From Pseudoalteromonas sp. GCY (GTDB lineage Bacteria > Pseudomonadota > Gammaproteobacteria > Enterobacterales > Alteromonadaceae): a stretch of DNA of 64,000 nucleotides. Below, one piece after another: positions 39,780 to 48,550 of the stretch; within the stretch, counting starts at the first letter, position 1; every line of letters begins with the position of its first letter. The translations under genes were made by a program, and so were the position numbers. The notes beneath the pieces were generated by a model. The model was not told the origin of the DNA. It did not search any database and was given only the letters and a program-made list of their open reading frames with translations. Where the stretch lies: contig NZ_CP068023.1 of NCBI RefSeq assembly GCF_016695175.1, positions 2,123,501 to 2,187,500 of the forward strand. Reading direction: 5' to 3'.

Positions 39780-41417
39780 TTAACTAATCACTGAGTCAAC
39801 CAATGTCTTTGCCTCATGTTCAAGTTCAGCTAAATGTGCTTCACCTTTAAATGATTCAAGATAAATTTTATAGATATCTTCAGTGCCCGATGGACGCGCC
39901 GCAAACCAACCGTTTTCGGTAACGACTTTAAGGCCACCAATAGCCGCGCCGTTACCAGGGGCATTGGTTAATATCTGAGTAATTTTATCACCTGCTAGGG
40001 TGTCCGCCTTGATATTGTCCGCGCTTAATGCCTTGAGCTTTGCTTTTTGCTCAGTATTTGCGGGTGCATCGATACGTTTGTATACAGGCGCGCCAAATGC
40101 TTGTTCAAATGCTTGGTAATGCTGAGATGGCGATTTACCTGTAACAGCTAGGATCTCAGCGGCAAGTAACCCCATGATAAAACCGTCTTTGTCTGTACAC
40201 CATGTGGTGCCGTCTTTTCTTAAAAACGCTGCGCCAGCACTCTCTTCACCGCCAAACGCGAGCTCTCCAGCTGCTAACCCGTCCACAAACCATTTAAAGC
40301 CAACTGGCACTTCGTAAACTTCTCGGCCGTTTGCGCCACACACTTTGTCAATCATGGCACTAGATACCAGTGTTTTACCGATTTTTACTGAACTCTTCCA
40401 GCTTCGGTGTTTAATGAGATAATCAATTGCAACGGCTAAAAAGTGATTAGGATTCATCAGGCCATCGGGTGTGACAATGCCATGTCTGTCGAAATCTGGA
40501 TCATTACCAATACCTATATCGTAGTCATCTTTCAGTGCTATCAAATTAGTCATTGCAAAAGGTGATGAACAGTCCATGCGCACCTTGCCGTCTTTATCAA
40601 GTGGCATAAAGGCAAAACTTGGGTCGACGACGTCATTTACAACCGTGAGCTTCAAGTCGTAGTGTTTGGCGATCACAGGCCAGAAATTAACACCTGAACC
40701 ACCAAGTGGATCCACACCAATATTAACACCGGCTCGAGCAATGGCTTCCATATCAATTATATTACCCAAGTCTTCAACATATGGAGTGATCAGATCTTCA
40801 TACTTGATAAATCCAGATCTTCTCGCTTTCGCAAACGGGAATAATTCAACTTCAACCAAATCTTCGAGTAGTAGCTGATTAGCTCTATCTTCAATCCATT
40901 TGGTGACATCGGTATCGGCAGGTCCACCATTTGGGGGATTATATTTAAACCCGCCATCTTCTGGCGGGTTATGTGATGGCGTAACTACAATGCCATCTGC
41001 AAGCTCGTGTGGATTGATTAAATTGTGCGAGACAATCGCGTGGCTGATCACAGGTGTTGGTGTGTAGTCATCATTTTCTTGTGTGATAACTTGTACTTCG
41101 TTGGCCACCAAGACCTCAATAGCCGAGTTAAAAGCGGCTTCCGACAACGCATGAGTGTCCTTACCAAGAAAAAGCGGACCGTAAATATTGTTGTTTTTAC
41201 GGTAATCGCAAATCGCTTGAGTGATGGCCAGAATATGCGACTCATTAAACTTAAAATTAAGTGAGCAACCTCGGTGGCCACTTGTGCCAAAGGCGACACA
41301 ATGCTCTGGATACGCTTCTAAATCAGGCTCATTTAAATAGTACGATGAAACCAGCTTAGGTACATTTACCAATAATTCTTTCGATACCTTCTTGCCAGCT
41401 TGCGGATGGATCGCCAT
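39780..41417 (-). CDS. pgm: Phosphoglucomutase (alpha-D-glucose-phosphate specific)
   Basis: The 545-residue enzyme interconverts glucose 1-phosphate and glucose 6-phosphate. Motifs: [10 protein letters not shown] at the start, phosphoserine loop [20 protein letters not shown], metal-binding [14 protein letters not shown], sugar loop [11 protein letters not shown] and phosphate loop [13 protein letters not shown]. Length and the SHNPP variant fit the E. coli Pgm type (546 residues). It follows seqA by 13 bases as in E. coli, and shares its transcript. Confidence 0.96.
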   Translation of the reverse strand: MAIHPQAGKKVSKELLVNVPKLVSSYYLNEPDLEAYPEHCVAFGTSGHRGCSLNFKFNESHILAITQAICDYRKNNNIYGPLFLGKDTHALSEAAFNSAIEVLVANEVQVITQENDDYTPTPVISHAIVSHNLINPHELADGIVVTPSHNPPEDGGFKYNPPNGGPADTDVTKWIEDRANQLLLEDLVEVELFPFAKARRSGFIKYEDLITPYVEDLGNIIDMEAIARAGVNIGVDPLGGSGVNFWPVIAKHYDLKLTVVNDVVDPSFAFMPLDKDGKVRMDCSSPFAMTNLIALKDDYDIGIGNDPDFDRHGIVTPDGLMNPNHFLAVAIDYLIKHRSWKSSVKIGKTLVSSAMIDKVCGANGREVYEVPVGFKWFVDGLAAGELAFGGEESAGAAFLRKDGTTWCTDKDGFIMGLLAAEILAVTGKSPSQHYQAFEQAFGAPVYKRIDAPANTEQKAKLKALSADNIKADTLAGDKITQILTNAPGNGAAIGGLKVVTENGWFAARPSGTEDIYKIYLESFKGEAHLAELEHEAKTLVDSVIS

Positions 41418-41430
41418 AAGATTTCCTTAC

Positions 41431-41979
41431 TTATAGGTAGTCTCTAATTTTCTCGGCAGCTTCATCTGTGTAACCTAACACCTTAGCTACTTCATGAAGC
41501 ATCATTTTCTTTCTAGTCGTATTTGAATTTGTCATCACCCAATATTCGCTGTCTGCGATATTTTTCGGGTTCATACTGCTACCACTTTCGAGTAGTGCAT
41601 TTTTACTCGTAGCGAAGTAAACTCTATCGCGGCCCTTAATTTCAAGCACACTATTAAATTCGGATTTATGTGTACGATGGAGCGCGGATAGGATAAACAA
41701 AAAGCGCCCGACTACACCCTTTTGCATGGCAAGCTCTTCTTTATTTAGAATATTAAAGACATTCGCTGCTGGCTTTACAGGTTGGCTTGGTGTTTTTGTT
41801 TGTGACTCAGCTGCCATTTCTTGTACTTGTTTTTCTTCCTGCTGTGCGACGGGTTTAGATTCTGTCCCAGGAGTAAGTTTTAATAAACGACGTAAAATCT
41901 CAGAAGCACTTTCTCCAATACTTTGTGTGTTACTTGCAATGTATTGATATAGCTCGTCATCTATTTCTATCTTTTTCAT
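41431..41979 (-). CDS. seqA: Negative modulator of replication initiation SeqA
   Basis: The protein has 182 residues from the ATG at 41979, against 181 in E. coli, starting MKKIEIDDELYQYIASNTQS. The N-terminal oligomerisation domain (to about 40, ASEILRRLL), a Gln/Pro-rich linker and the C-terminal DNA-binding domain (GRDRVYFATSKNALLESGSSMNPK, NTTRKKMMLHEV) are all present. SeqA binds hemimethylated GATC sites, so Dam methylation is expected in this organism. The divergent gene ybfF starts 137 bases away, the same arrangement as in E. coli. Confidence 0.95.
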   Translation of the reverse strand: MKKIEIDDELYQYIASNTQSIGESASEILRRLLKLTPGTESKPVAQQEEKQVQEMAAESQTKTPSQPVKPAANVFNILNKEELAMQKGVVGRFLFILSALHRTHKSEFNSVLEIKGRDRVYFATSKNALLESGSSMNPKNIADSEYWVMTNSNTTRKKMMLHEVAKVLGYTDEAAEKIRDYL

Positions 41980-42115
41980 GCGTTTCCTGTCATCTATGCT
42001 AATTAGGAGCAACTCATTTCAATTGTCACTTAGTATATCCAAATTTAACTTATTACTCTATGGCTTTGCATTTTTACTCTTCAATGTCACAATTAGTGCC
42101 AAATTTGGAGGATTT

Positions 42116-42883
42116 ATGCAGTTAAACTATCAACAAATTGGCGACCAAGCCAAACCTAGTGTATTTGTTATGCACGGACTATTTGGTTCTTTGGAAAATG
42201 TAAATGTCGTGGCAAAAGCACTTGCTGAACATTTCAATGTGATTAACGTCGATTTGAGAAATCACGGTCGCTCTTTTCATGATGAGCAAATGTCCTATCC
42301 AATAATGGCAAATGACGTCAAATCACTAATGGATGAGTTGAAACTGGATAAAATACACCTCGTTGGTCACTCAATGGGTGGTAAAGTGGCAATGCAATTC
42401 GCCCAACTATTCCCAGAAAGCATCAACAAACTTGTCGTATTAGATATTGCACCTGTTGATTATCACTCAAGACATGATGCAATAATTGCTGCGCTGAACG
42501 AAGTGCAAAAAAGTGATGTATCAAGTCGTAGTGAAGCAGATACCATCATGTCGCAGTATATTGAAACCCTCGGCGTGCGTCAGTTTTTGCTCAAAAGTTT
42601 AGCAAAAAATGAAGAAGGCAAACTTGCTTGGCGTTTCAATTTAGACGTAATTACTGAAAAATACGATACAATCACATCAAATATTAATGAAACTCATTCC
42701 TGTTTGTGCGATACTTTGTTCATTAAAGGGAATAATTCTGACTACATCCTGCCTGAGCATAGGGAAGCCATCGCTCGTTTTTTCCCAAATGCGCGAGCAA
42801 AAATAATACAAGGTGCGGGCCATTGGCTACATGCTGAAAAGCCCGAAGCGGTAAATCGCTCAATTATTGATTTTCTTCAATAA
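42116..42883 (+). CDS. ybfF: Alpha/beta-hydrolase esterase YbfF
   Basis: The protein has 255 residues from the ATG at 42116, chosen because GGAGG lies 5 bases before it and E. coli YbfF (254 residues) starts at the same point. Visible: oxyanion HGLFGS, nucleophile GHSMGGK, and catalytic His in GAGHWLHAE. YbfF hydrolyses short acyl esters and has been reported to act on acyl-CoA; its cellular role is not settled. First gene of the ybfF-DUF2788-ybfE-fldA stretch. Confidence 0.93.
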   Translation: MQLNYQQIGDQAKPSVFVMHGLFGSLENVNVVAKALAEHFNVINVDLRNHGRSFHDEQMSYPIMANDVKSLMDELKLDKIHLVGHSMGGKVAMQFAQLFPESINKLVVLDIAPVDYHSRHDAIIAALNEVQKSDVSSRSEADTIMSQYIETLGVRQFLLKSLAKNEEGKLAWRFNLDVITEKYDTITSNINETHSCLCDTLFIKGNNSDYILPEHREAIARFFPNARAKIIQGAGHWLHAEKPEAVNRSIIDFLQ

Positions 42884-42970
42884 AACGAATCGAATTTACC
42901 GTTATAAACTTAATTTATGCATTTAGGTTATGATATAGTAGCCGCCGTTTAAATATTGAGTAGAGCTCAG

Positions 42971-43192
42971 ATGGTCAGTCAATTTATAAATGAATTTGAA
43001 ACACTAGGGCTGTGGTTTGCGCTAGCTGGTATATTCTTTTTCATCGGTATGGCGATTCAGGACGTACTGAAAAAAGGTGACGTGCCAAAGTTCGGACGCT
43101 ATATCGTTTGGCTGGTGTTGTTTCTTGGTTGCTCTGGATTTATAGCAAAAGGCTTGATCCAAGTGTTTTGGCAAGGCGCAGGTGTTGGATAA
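42971..43192 (+). CDS. DUF2788 small membrane protein
   Basis: The 73-residue protein, from ATG 42971 (the frame is open to a TTG at 42956), has two hydrophobic helices: LGLWFALAGIFFFIGMAIQD and VWLVLFLGCSGFIAKGLIQV, joined by KKGDVPKFGR. This matches the DUF2788 family of small inner-membrane proteins, function unknown. Its stop shares a base with the ybfE start (TAATG), so the two are coupled. It has no counterpart at this spot in E. coli. Confidence 0.85.
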   Translation: MVSQFINEFETLGLWFALAGIFFFIGMAIQDVLKKGDVPKFGRYIVWLVLFLGCSGFIAKGLIQVFWQGAGVG

Positions 43193-43470
43193 TGGCCAAG
43201 GCTGAAACAGATAGAACGACTATCGACCTATTTGAAAATGAAAAACGTCCCGGACGTCCTAAGACGAATCCACTGCCACGAGAAGTGCAGTTAAAGGTTA
43301 ACAAGCGCAATCAAATCAAGAGAGATCGTGCTCGTGGCCTAAAAAGGGTAGAATTTAAGGTTTCATCAGAGTTGTATCAAGCGCTAAGTGATATGGCAGA
43401 GTCGCAAAACATTAGTCGAAGTGCACTCATCGAGACCATCTTACAAGAAAAGTTAGCGGTTAATAGATAG
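43192..43470 (+). CDS. ybfE: LexA-regulated protein family YbfE
   Basis: The 92-residue protein begins MAKAETDRTTIDLFENEKRP and has a basic linker (GRPKTNPLPREVQLKVNKRNQ) followed by a ribbon-helix-helix-like C-terminal segment (RVEFKVSSELYQALSDMAES, then ISRSALIETILQEKL). It matches YbfE, annotated as LexA-regulated in E. coli. No LexA box was found immediately upstream here, so SOS control is unproven. A CopG-type DNA-binding role is likely from the fold. It follows DUF2788 with a one-base overlap and precedes fldA by 14 bases. Confidence 0.9.
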   Translation: MAKAETDRTTIDLFENEKRPGRPKTNPLPREVQLKVNKRNQIKRDRARGLKRVEFKVSSELYQALSDMAESQNISRSALIETILQEKLAVNR

Positions 43471-43484
43471 AAGGTAAGCAATTA

Positions 43485-44012
43485 ATGGCAAGCGTAGGTA
43501 TTTTTTTCGGCAGTGATACTGGTAATACAGAGCACGTTGCTAAAATGATTCAAAAAGAGCTAGGTAAAAAGCTCGTTGACGTAAAAGACATTGCTAAAAG
43601 CAGTAAAGAAGAGATTGCTGAATTCGATTTACTACTGTTCGGTATTCCAACATGGTACTACGGTGAAGCGCAATGTGACTGGGATGATTTTTTCCCTGAA
43701 CTTGAAGAAGTCGATTTCGAAGGCAAGCTGGTTGCTATCTTCGGTTGTGGCGATCAGGAGGATTATGCTGAATACTTCCTTGATGCGATGGGCATGATCA
43801 ACGACATCGTCACCGAACGCGGCGCTATTGTTGTTGGCCATTGGTCTACTGATGGTTATGACTTTGAAGCGTCAAAAGCTGTCGTTGAAGATGGTAAATT
43901 TGTTGGTCTTGGTATTGATGAAGACCGTCAGCCAGAGTTAACAGAACAACGTGTTAAACAATGGTGCGCACAAGTATATGATGAAATGTGCTTAAGCGAG
44001 CTGGAAGATTAA
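43485..44012 (+). CDS. fldA: Flavodoxin
   Basis: The 175-residue FMN protein begins MASVGIFFGSDTGNTEHVAK with the FMN phosphate loop; the flavin-contacting segments are PTWYYGEAQCDWD and FGCGDQEDYAEYF. Long-chain flavodoxins of this size shuttle electrons to pathways such as MetH, BioB, IspG/IspH and class III ribonucleotide reductase. Its position just before fur matches E. coli, where fldA and fur form a linked pair. Confidence 0.96.
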   Translation: MASVGIFFGSDTGNTEHVAKMIQKELGKKLVDVKDIAKSSKEEIAEFDLLLFGIPTWYYGEAQCDWDDFFPELEEVDFEGKLVAIFGCGDQEDYAEYFLDAMGMINDIVTERGAIVVGHWSTDGYDFEASKAVVEDGKFVGLGIDEDRQPELTEQRVKQWCAQVYDEMCLSELED

Positions 44013-44115
44013 TTCCATTTGCTTTGCACTTGCTGCCCGAGCAAGTTATTCTTAGGTATAGCGTCGTGAATATTGACCTAAGACAAATTATAACTAACAG
44101 ATTGAGACAGATTTA

Positions 44116-44562
44116 ATGACTGATCACAACTTAGAGCTTAAAAAGGCTGGTTTAAAAGTAACGCTTCCACGCATCAAAATTTTAGAGATCCTTCAGTCTC
44201 CTGATAATCAACACATCAGCGCAGAAGATGTGTACAAGATCTTATTAGACAAAGGTGAAGAAATTGGCCTAGCTACGGTATATCGCGTACTAAACCAATT
44301 TGATGATGCAGGTATTGTAACACGTCACCACTTTGAAGGCGGTAAATCTGTTTTCGAGCTGTCTGGCAGCACGCACCACGATCACTTGGTATGTTTAAAA
44401 TGTGGCAAAGTTGTCGAATTTGAAGATGACGTTATTGAAACACGCCAAGAAGAAATCGCGAACAGCAATGGCATCAAACTAACGAATCACTCACTATATC
44501 TATACGGTGAATGTGAAGATAAAGAAGCATGCAAAAAGTACGCTGAGGAAAATGGTAACTAA
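44116..44562 (+). CDS. fur: Ferric uptake regulator
   Basis: This 148-residue regulator has the N-terminal winged-helix domain (LKKAGLKVTLPRIKILEILQ, ATVYRVLNQFDDAGIV) and the metal-binding C-terminal domain with HHDHLVCLKCGKVVEF (His cluster plus Cys pair) and GECEDKEAC (second Cys pair for structural zinc). Fur represses iron-uptake genes when bound to Fe2+. It has its own 103-base leader after fldA, and a terminator follows. Broken TonB receptor and fldA in the same window are possible targets elsewhere in this genome. Confidence 0.97.
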   Translation: MTDHNLELKKAGLKVTLPRIKILEILQSPDNQHISAEDVYKILLDKGEEIGLATVYRVLNQFDDAGIVTRHHFEGGKSVFELSGSTHHDHLVCLKCGKVVEFEDDVIETRQEEIANSNGIKLTNHSLYLYGECEDKEACKKYAEENGN

Positions 44563-44588
44563 CCTACCTTTTCGCCAATTTAAGCATT

Positions 44589-44609
44589 AAGCCAGCAAAT
44601 TGCTGGCTT
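44589..44609 (+). terminator. fur terminator
   Basis: AAGCCAGCA-aat-TGCTGGCTT followed by TTTTAATTT, 26 bases after the fur stop. Confidence 0.9.
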
Positions 44610-44649
44610 TTTTAATTTGTTGCATAAACACCTCCTTCCATTTATTTGG

Positions 44650-45282
44650 TCACCTTACGGTAGAGTACAATTCCAGCTGATCTTTGTATGCTTTTTTAAA
44701 AGCTGATCTAGAAATACATTGCTCTAGATACTTTCGGCAATAGCTATATTGTTTTAGCCCATCAAACCTATCGACCAAACGAAGTACATCAGCCATCGCG
44801 ATGTCTGCAACAGAAAATTGCTCAGCCAACCAAGTTTTTCCCCTAAGATATTCATTCATGTGTTTCAAGCGGCTATGTAAAAATCGCTCTATCGCTTTGC
44901 TGCTATCGCTATCAAAAGTATCTCCAGAAAATTTCAAAATTGTCCATGGAAGAGTTGCCATTTCTACAGAGTTGAGCGCGGCGAATAACCACTGTATTAC
45001 CGATGACCTATTTTCTGTCGATATTAATTCATCGCTATGTTCAGCGATGTATAACAGACCAGCACCACTTTCGAATATCTCCTTATCTTCATGGCTAAGC
45101 CAAGGAACTTGGCCAAATGGTTGATGCAAATAATGCGCATTTTCTCGTTCATTGAAAGCGGTAAGTTCTATATCATAGGGTATGCCCGCCTCTTCTAGCG
45201 CCCAGCGCAAGCGAATGTCCCTGACATATCCTCTTGGCAGCTCAGGCACCCAATCAAACGTGGTAATGGTAAAGTTCGGCAT
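44650..45282 (-). CDS. Glutathione S-transferase family protein
   Basis: The 210-residue protein has a thioredoxin-like N-terminal domain (about 1-80, with RGYVRDIRLRWALEEAGIPY, PFGQVPWLSHEDKEIFESGA, the cis-Pro loop and the Glu-Ser glutathione-binding pair) and an all-helical C-terminal domain (LRGKTWLAEQFSVADIAMAD, the N-capping box). Substrate is unknown. It is the last gene of a minus-strand group with DUF1428 and two YCII genes, 54 bases after DUF1428. Such stress-type neighbours are often seen with ECF42 sigma factors. Confidence 0.88.
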   Translation of the reverse strand: MPNFTITTFDWVPELPRGYVRDIRLRWALEEAGIPYDIELTAFNERENAHYLHQPFGQVPWLSHEDKEIFESGAGLLYIAEHSDELISTENRSSVIQWLFAALNSVEMATLPWTILKFSGDTFDSDSSKAIERFLHSRLKHMNEYLRGKTWLAEQFSVADIAMADVLRLVDRFDGLKQYSYCRKYLEQCISRSAFKKAYKDQLELYSTVR

Positions 45283-45336
45283 ATATCATCTCCATGTCAA
45301 TTGGACTGATAACTCAGCCCAATTTAATAACTAAGG

Positions 45337-45690
45337 TTAACACTCTACTATTGTCTTAAAGCCACCATAGATAAGCCTTTTGCCATCAAACGGCATTGGA
45401 TTAGCTTTTTGATCGCAAATAGGATCTTTGAATACTTCTGCCATTCCAGCATCACGCACTTCTTTTGAAGGCCAAGTGATCCAGGAAAACACCACAGTTT
45501 CATCGGGCTTACATTTAACAGCCAGTGGAAAAGAGGTAAGCGTTCCATCAGGAACATCATCCCCCCATGCCTCGACAACGCGTTCTGCTCCAAATTTTTT
45601 AAATACCTTTGCCGCTTTGCTGGCGTGCGCTTGATATTCTTCGCGCTTATTGGTGGGTACAGCGCATACAAAACCATCAATATAACTCAT
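45337..45690 (-). CDS. DUF1428 (YbaA-like) protein
   Basis: The 117-residue protein reads MSYIDGFVCAVPTNKREEYQ, VVEAWGDDVPDG and MPFDGKRLIYGGFKTIVEC, matching the DUF1428 family (E. coli YbaA). The fold is a ferredoxin-like dimeric alpha-beta barrel; biochemical function is unknown. GAGGGG precedes the ATG. It lies 14 bases after the YCII gene and is probably in the same transcript with the putative ECF42 sigma targets. Confidence 0.9.
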   Translation of the reverse strand: MSYIDGFVCAVPTNKREEYQAHASKAAKVFKKFGAERVVEAWGDDVPDGTLTSFPLAVKCKPDETVVFSWITWPSKEVRDAGMAEVFKDPICDQKANPMPFDGKRLIYGGFKTIVEC

Positions 45691-45704
45691 CTTTGACCCC
45701 TCTA

Positions 45705-46094
45705 TTATCCACGTCTTTGTGCTTCATAGCTGACATTGTTCTCGTCTTGTAACTCGCGAACAGGCCGAATTTCGATGCTGCCATAGCGTGCAGGCGGAAT
45801 TTTGCTAGCCGCTTGGATAGCCTCATTTAAGTCTTTAACATCAAGTAAATAAAACCCCGCAAGCTGCTCTTTAGTCTCTGCAAATGGACCGTCGGTAATA
45901 TCGACTTTACCCGCTCGTATCCGCAATGTTGTCGCACTTTGAGTTGAGAGTAACGCATTACCCCCTATCATCTGCTCGCGCTCTTTTAATGATTCCCCAC
46001 ACGCGATGCATTCACGGTTAAGTGCGTCCCATTCATCTTGTGAGAGCTTTTCCATTGCTTGTTCATCGTAATAAACCAAAGCGACATATTTCAT
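45705..46094 (-). CDS. YCII/DGPF-domain protein
   Basis: This 129-residue protein begins MKYVALVYYDEQAMEKLSQD and carries DGPFAETKEQLAGFYLLDV, the DGPF signature, with the family-typical EIRPVREL close to its end. YCII-like domains are dimeric ferredoxin-like folds; DGPF members accompany ECF42 sigma factors. Function is unknown. A hairpin AGCGAGC...GCTCGCT at about 46135-46158 separates it from the upstream fused gene. Confidence 0.92.
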   Translation of the reverse strand: MKYVALVYYDEQAMEKLSQDEWDALNRECIACGESLKEREQMIGGNALLSTQSATTLRIRAGKVDITDGPFAETKEQLAGFYLLDVKDLNEAIQAASKIPPARYGSIEIRPVRELQDENNVSYEAQRRG

Positions 46095-46179
46095 AGTGTG
46101 TCCAGCTCCTTATTAATTAGTATCTGAATAGCGAGCGTCTTTTGCTGCTCGCTTTGACTTAGCTATTCCGTGCTCAAGG

Positions 46180-47025
46180 TTAATTAGCATTACTAGGTAA
46201 CATCACCATCCACGCAACACCGAATTTATCAATGACTTGACCATAAAGGGGGGACCAAAATGTTTCTTGTAATGGCATTCTGACCGTGCCACCATCGGCT
46301 AGCGCATTAAATGCTCGGTGAGCTTCTTGTTCAGAATCTATTGTTATAGACAAGCTAAATCCTGCAAACGGTGCATCATCACCACAGCCGTCAGATGCAA
46401 AAATCTTCATATCGCCAATGCTAAACTCACAGTGCATTACTTTATCTGAGAAGTTTTCTGGTATCGCACCATCAGGGATAGGATCTGGACTTTCGTTAAA
46501 GCGCATAAGCAGACCGACTTTGGCATATAGATGCTGTTGATAGTATTCAAGTGCCTCTTCGGTACGCCCTGCAAAAAACAAATAATTGCAAACATGTGCA
46601 GTTTGCATCGCAATCTTTTGTCTTAATTGTTCTTCGTCTTCGAGGATTTCGCCGCTGGGATCGATATCTGCAAAGTCAGCAATTTCATAAAACGGTCGAA
46701 CTTCAATATCAGATTCCTCATTCATGGGATTAGGGCAGCGCTTAACCCATTCTAGCGCCTCTTCCATTGATGTTACTTCCCAAACCCAATAACCCGCAAT
46801 TAACTCATTAGTCTCTGCAAAAGGCCCTTTAGTTACAATCCGCTCTTCGCCTTTAAAACGAACGCGAACTCCCTCTTTACTTGGCTTTAAACCATCACCA
46901 GAAGTCATAATTCCAGCATCAACTAATGCATTATTGAATTCCCCCATCGCAGTCATTAATTCCGCGGTTGGTAACTCCCCTGCTTCAGACCCTTCACTTG
47001 CTTTTACAATCACCATTACTTTCAT
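46180..47025 (-). CDS. Fused YCII/DGPF and PhnB-like (VOC) protein
   Basis: The protein has 281 residues from the ATG at 47025 (GGAGAA upstream); the frame is open to 47070 but the extension has no site. Residues about 1-115 are a YCII/DGPF domain, here with KGPFAETNELIAGYWVWEV, so DGPF has become KGPF. Residues about 140-281 are a PhnB-like VOC domain (CNYLFFAGRTEEALEYYQ, FSDKVMHCEFSIGD, PLQETFWSPLYGQVIDKFG). The two modules are usually separate genes beside ECF42 sigma factors; their fusion supports a joint function. A promoter-like pair lies upstream (47115-47141). Confidence 0.88.
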   Translation of the reverse strand: MKVMVIVKASEGSEAGELPTAELMTAMGEFNNALVDAGIMTSGDGLKPSKEGVRVRFKGEERIVTKGPFAETNELIAGYWVWEVTSMEEALEWVKRCPNPMNEESDIEVRPFYEIADFADIDPSGEILEDEEQLRQKIAMQTAHVCNYLFFAGRTEEALEYYQQHLYAKVGLLMRFNESPDPIPDGAIPENFSDKVMHCEFSIGDMKIFASDGCGDDAPFAGFSLSITIDSEQEAHRAFNALADGGTVRMPLQETFWSPLYGQVIDKFGVAWMVMLPSNAN

Positions 47026-47114
47026 CGTCAATTCTCCTGTTGTCTTTTGTAAATAGAGCTGAATAACCAAAGGTTACCTGCGGTTTTAATAAATAAAGTG
47101 CTCTATACACTCTA

Positions 47115-47141
47115 GTCGAATGCATTCTTTAGAGATCGACA
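47115..47141 (-). promoter_or_regulatory. Candidate ECF42 promoter for the YCII fusion gene
   Basis: On the minus strand TGTCGA (47141-47136) is followed after 17 bases by CGAC (47118-47115). This resembles the TGTCGA / CG-type elements that I remember for ECF42 targets. It lies in the gap between the sigma gene stop and the fused YCII gene, 90 bases before the start codon. Confidence 0.45.
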
Positions 47142-47162
47142 AAGTAAGGAAAATTTTCTTAA

Positions 47163-48437
47163 TTAATTTTCACCGAGCTTGAGAAGCTTTTGTTTGAGAA
47201 CCCTTTGCTCTGGTAATTGCGTTGTTAAATTGAGAGCCGTTTTAAATGCATTAATCGCACTAGCCGTTCTGCCAGCACGAGATAATAGTTCGCCATAAGC
47301 CGCATGAGCCAAGTGATACCTTTGCATTTCTTTGTGCTCAAATAGCCGCTCTATAATGGTAATACCCGCATCAGGCCCCTCTTTCATAGCGATTGCAACC
47401 GCTTGGTTGAGCTCAATAACAGGAGACGGACTCACTTGGTGTAGCTGAGCATATAATTCAACAATCTGTGACCAATCTGTCGCCGCTGCAGTTGTCGCAA
47501 CAGCATGAGTCGCAGAAATAGCCGCCTGAATGGTGTAAAAGCCATATTCACCGGCGCGCATTATTTCAGCGACCAACTGCGTACCTTCTGCAATCATATC
47601 TTTACTCCAAAGGCTTCGGTCTTGATCTTCCAGTAAAATAATGTCGCCGCTGGCATTGGTGCGCGCTGCCTTTCTTGCATCATTCAAAAGCATCAAAGCG
47701 AGTAACCCCGCCACTTCTGGATCTGGCGTTAGAGAATAAAGTAAACGAGTTAAGCGAATGGCCTCCGAAGTCAGTTCACTGCGTATTGCAAGTTCGCCTT
47801 GTGTTGCTGAATACCCTTCATTAAAGACCAGATAGATAACCGTGAGCACCGCATCAAGTCGGTTGTTAAAGTCAGTGTCGTCTGGCAGCTCGAACGGAAT
47901 ACGGGCATCACGGATCTTCGCTTTGCCGCGCACAATTCGTTGTGCCATTGTTGTGTTTGACACCAAAAATGCACTGGCAATTTCTTCTGTTGTTAGTCCA
48001 CAGACCTCCCGCAGAGTAAGCGCAACTTGTACTTTTGGATCAATAGCCGGATGGCAGCAGGTAAAAATTAACCGCAATTGGTCGTCTTCAATTGCATTGG
48101 CGTTTTGCTCTTGAGCGTGGCCTGCGATGTCAGAAACCCCATCCACTTCAGTAGCAGCAACTTCTAGCTTTTCTCTTTGACGTTGCTGTTTACGTATTGC
48201 ATCAATGGCTTTAAAGCGACCAGTAGAAATTAACCAAGGGACTGGGTTTTCTGGCATACCTTGAGTAGGCCAGTGTTTTAACGCCACATTAAACGCGTCT
48301 TGCAATGCTTCTTCCGCTAACTCAAAGTCACCTAGAAGGCGGATCAGTGTGGCGTAAATTTTCCGGCTTTCTTGCTTGTACAGCACTTCTATAGACTTAC
48401 GAATAGCATTACTATCGCAAGCAAGTTGATTGCTCAT
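47163..48437 (-). CDS. ECF42-type RNA polymerase sigma factor with TPR-like extension
   Basis: This 424-residue sigma factor starts at ATG 48437 with AAGGA 5 bases upstream. Region 2 (IYATLIRLLGDFELAEEALQ, then DAFNVALKHWP) and region 4 (REVCGLTTEEIASAFLVSNTTMAQRIVRGKAKIRD) are followed by a ~240-residue helical C-terminal extension (DUF6596/TPR-like; FNEGYSATQGELAIRSELTSE, GRTASAINAFKTALNLT). That build is diagnostic of the ECF42 group, which is linked to DGPF/YCII genes and has no anti-sigma factor. Here two YCII genes follow directly, in line with the group. The signal is not known. Confidence 0.92.
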   Translation of the reverse strand: MSNQLACDSNAIRKSIEVLYKQESRKIYATLIRLLGDFELAEEALQDAFNVALKHWPTQGMPENPVPWLISTGRFKAIDAIRKQQRQREKLEVAATEVDGVSDIAGHAQEQNANAIEDDQLRLIFTCCHPAIDPKVQVALTLREVCGLTTEEIASAFLVSNTTMAQRIVRGKAKIRDARIPFELPDDTDFNNRLDAVLTVIYLVFNEGYSATQGELAIRSELTSEAIRLTRLLYSLTPDPEVAGLLALMLLNDARKAARTNASGDIILLEDQDRSLWSKDMIAEGTQLVAEIMRAGEYGFYTIQAAISATHAVATTAAATDWSQIVELYAQLHQVSPSPVIELNQAVAIAMKEGPDAGITIIERLFEHKEMQRYHLAHAAYGELLSRAGRTASAINAFKTALNLTTQLPEQRVLKQKLLKLGEN

Positions 48438-48550
48438 CACTTTCCTTCGTCAGCTAGGTTATAGCAATTTGAATTGGTATAGTCACTATTTCATAAATCA
48501 GCTAGAGCCTCAATGACTGGCCAGAAGTGGTACTAACACCTAAGTAGCAC

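Noticed and set aside
43000..43192. LexA box before ybfE
   Set aside because: No CTG-N10-CAG with the proper AT-rich centre was found.
46132..46158. Hairpin AGCGAGC...GCTCGCT between the two YCII genes as a terminator
   Set aside because: No T run follows on either strand; it may be a processing or attenuation hairpin, but evidence is thin.
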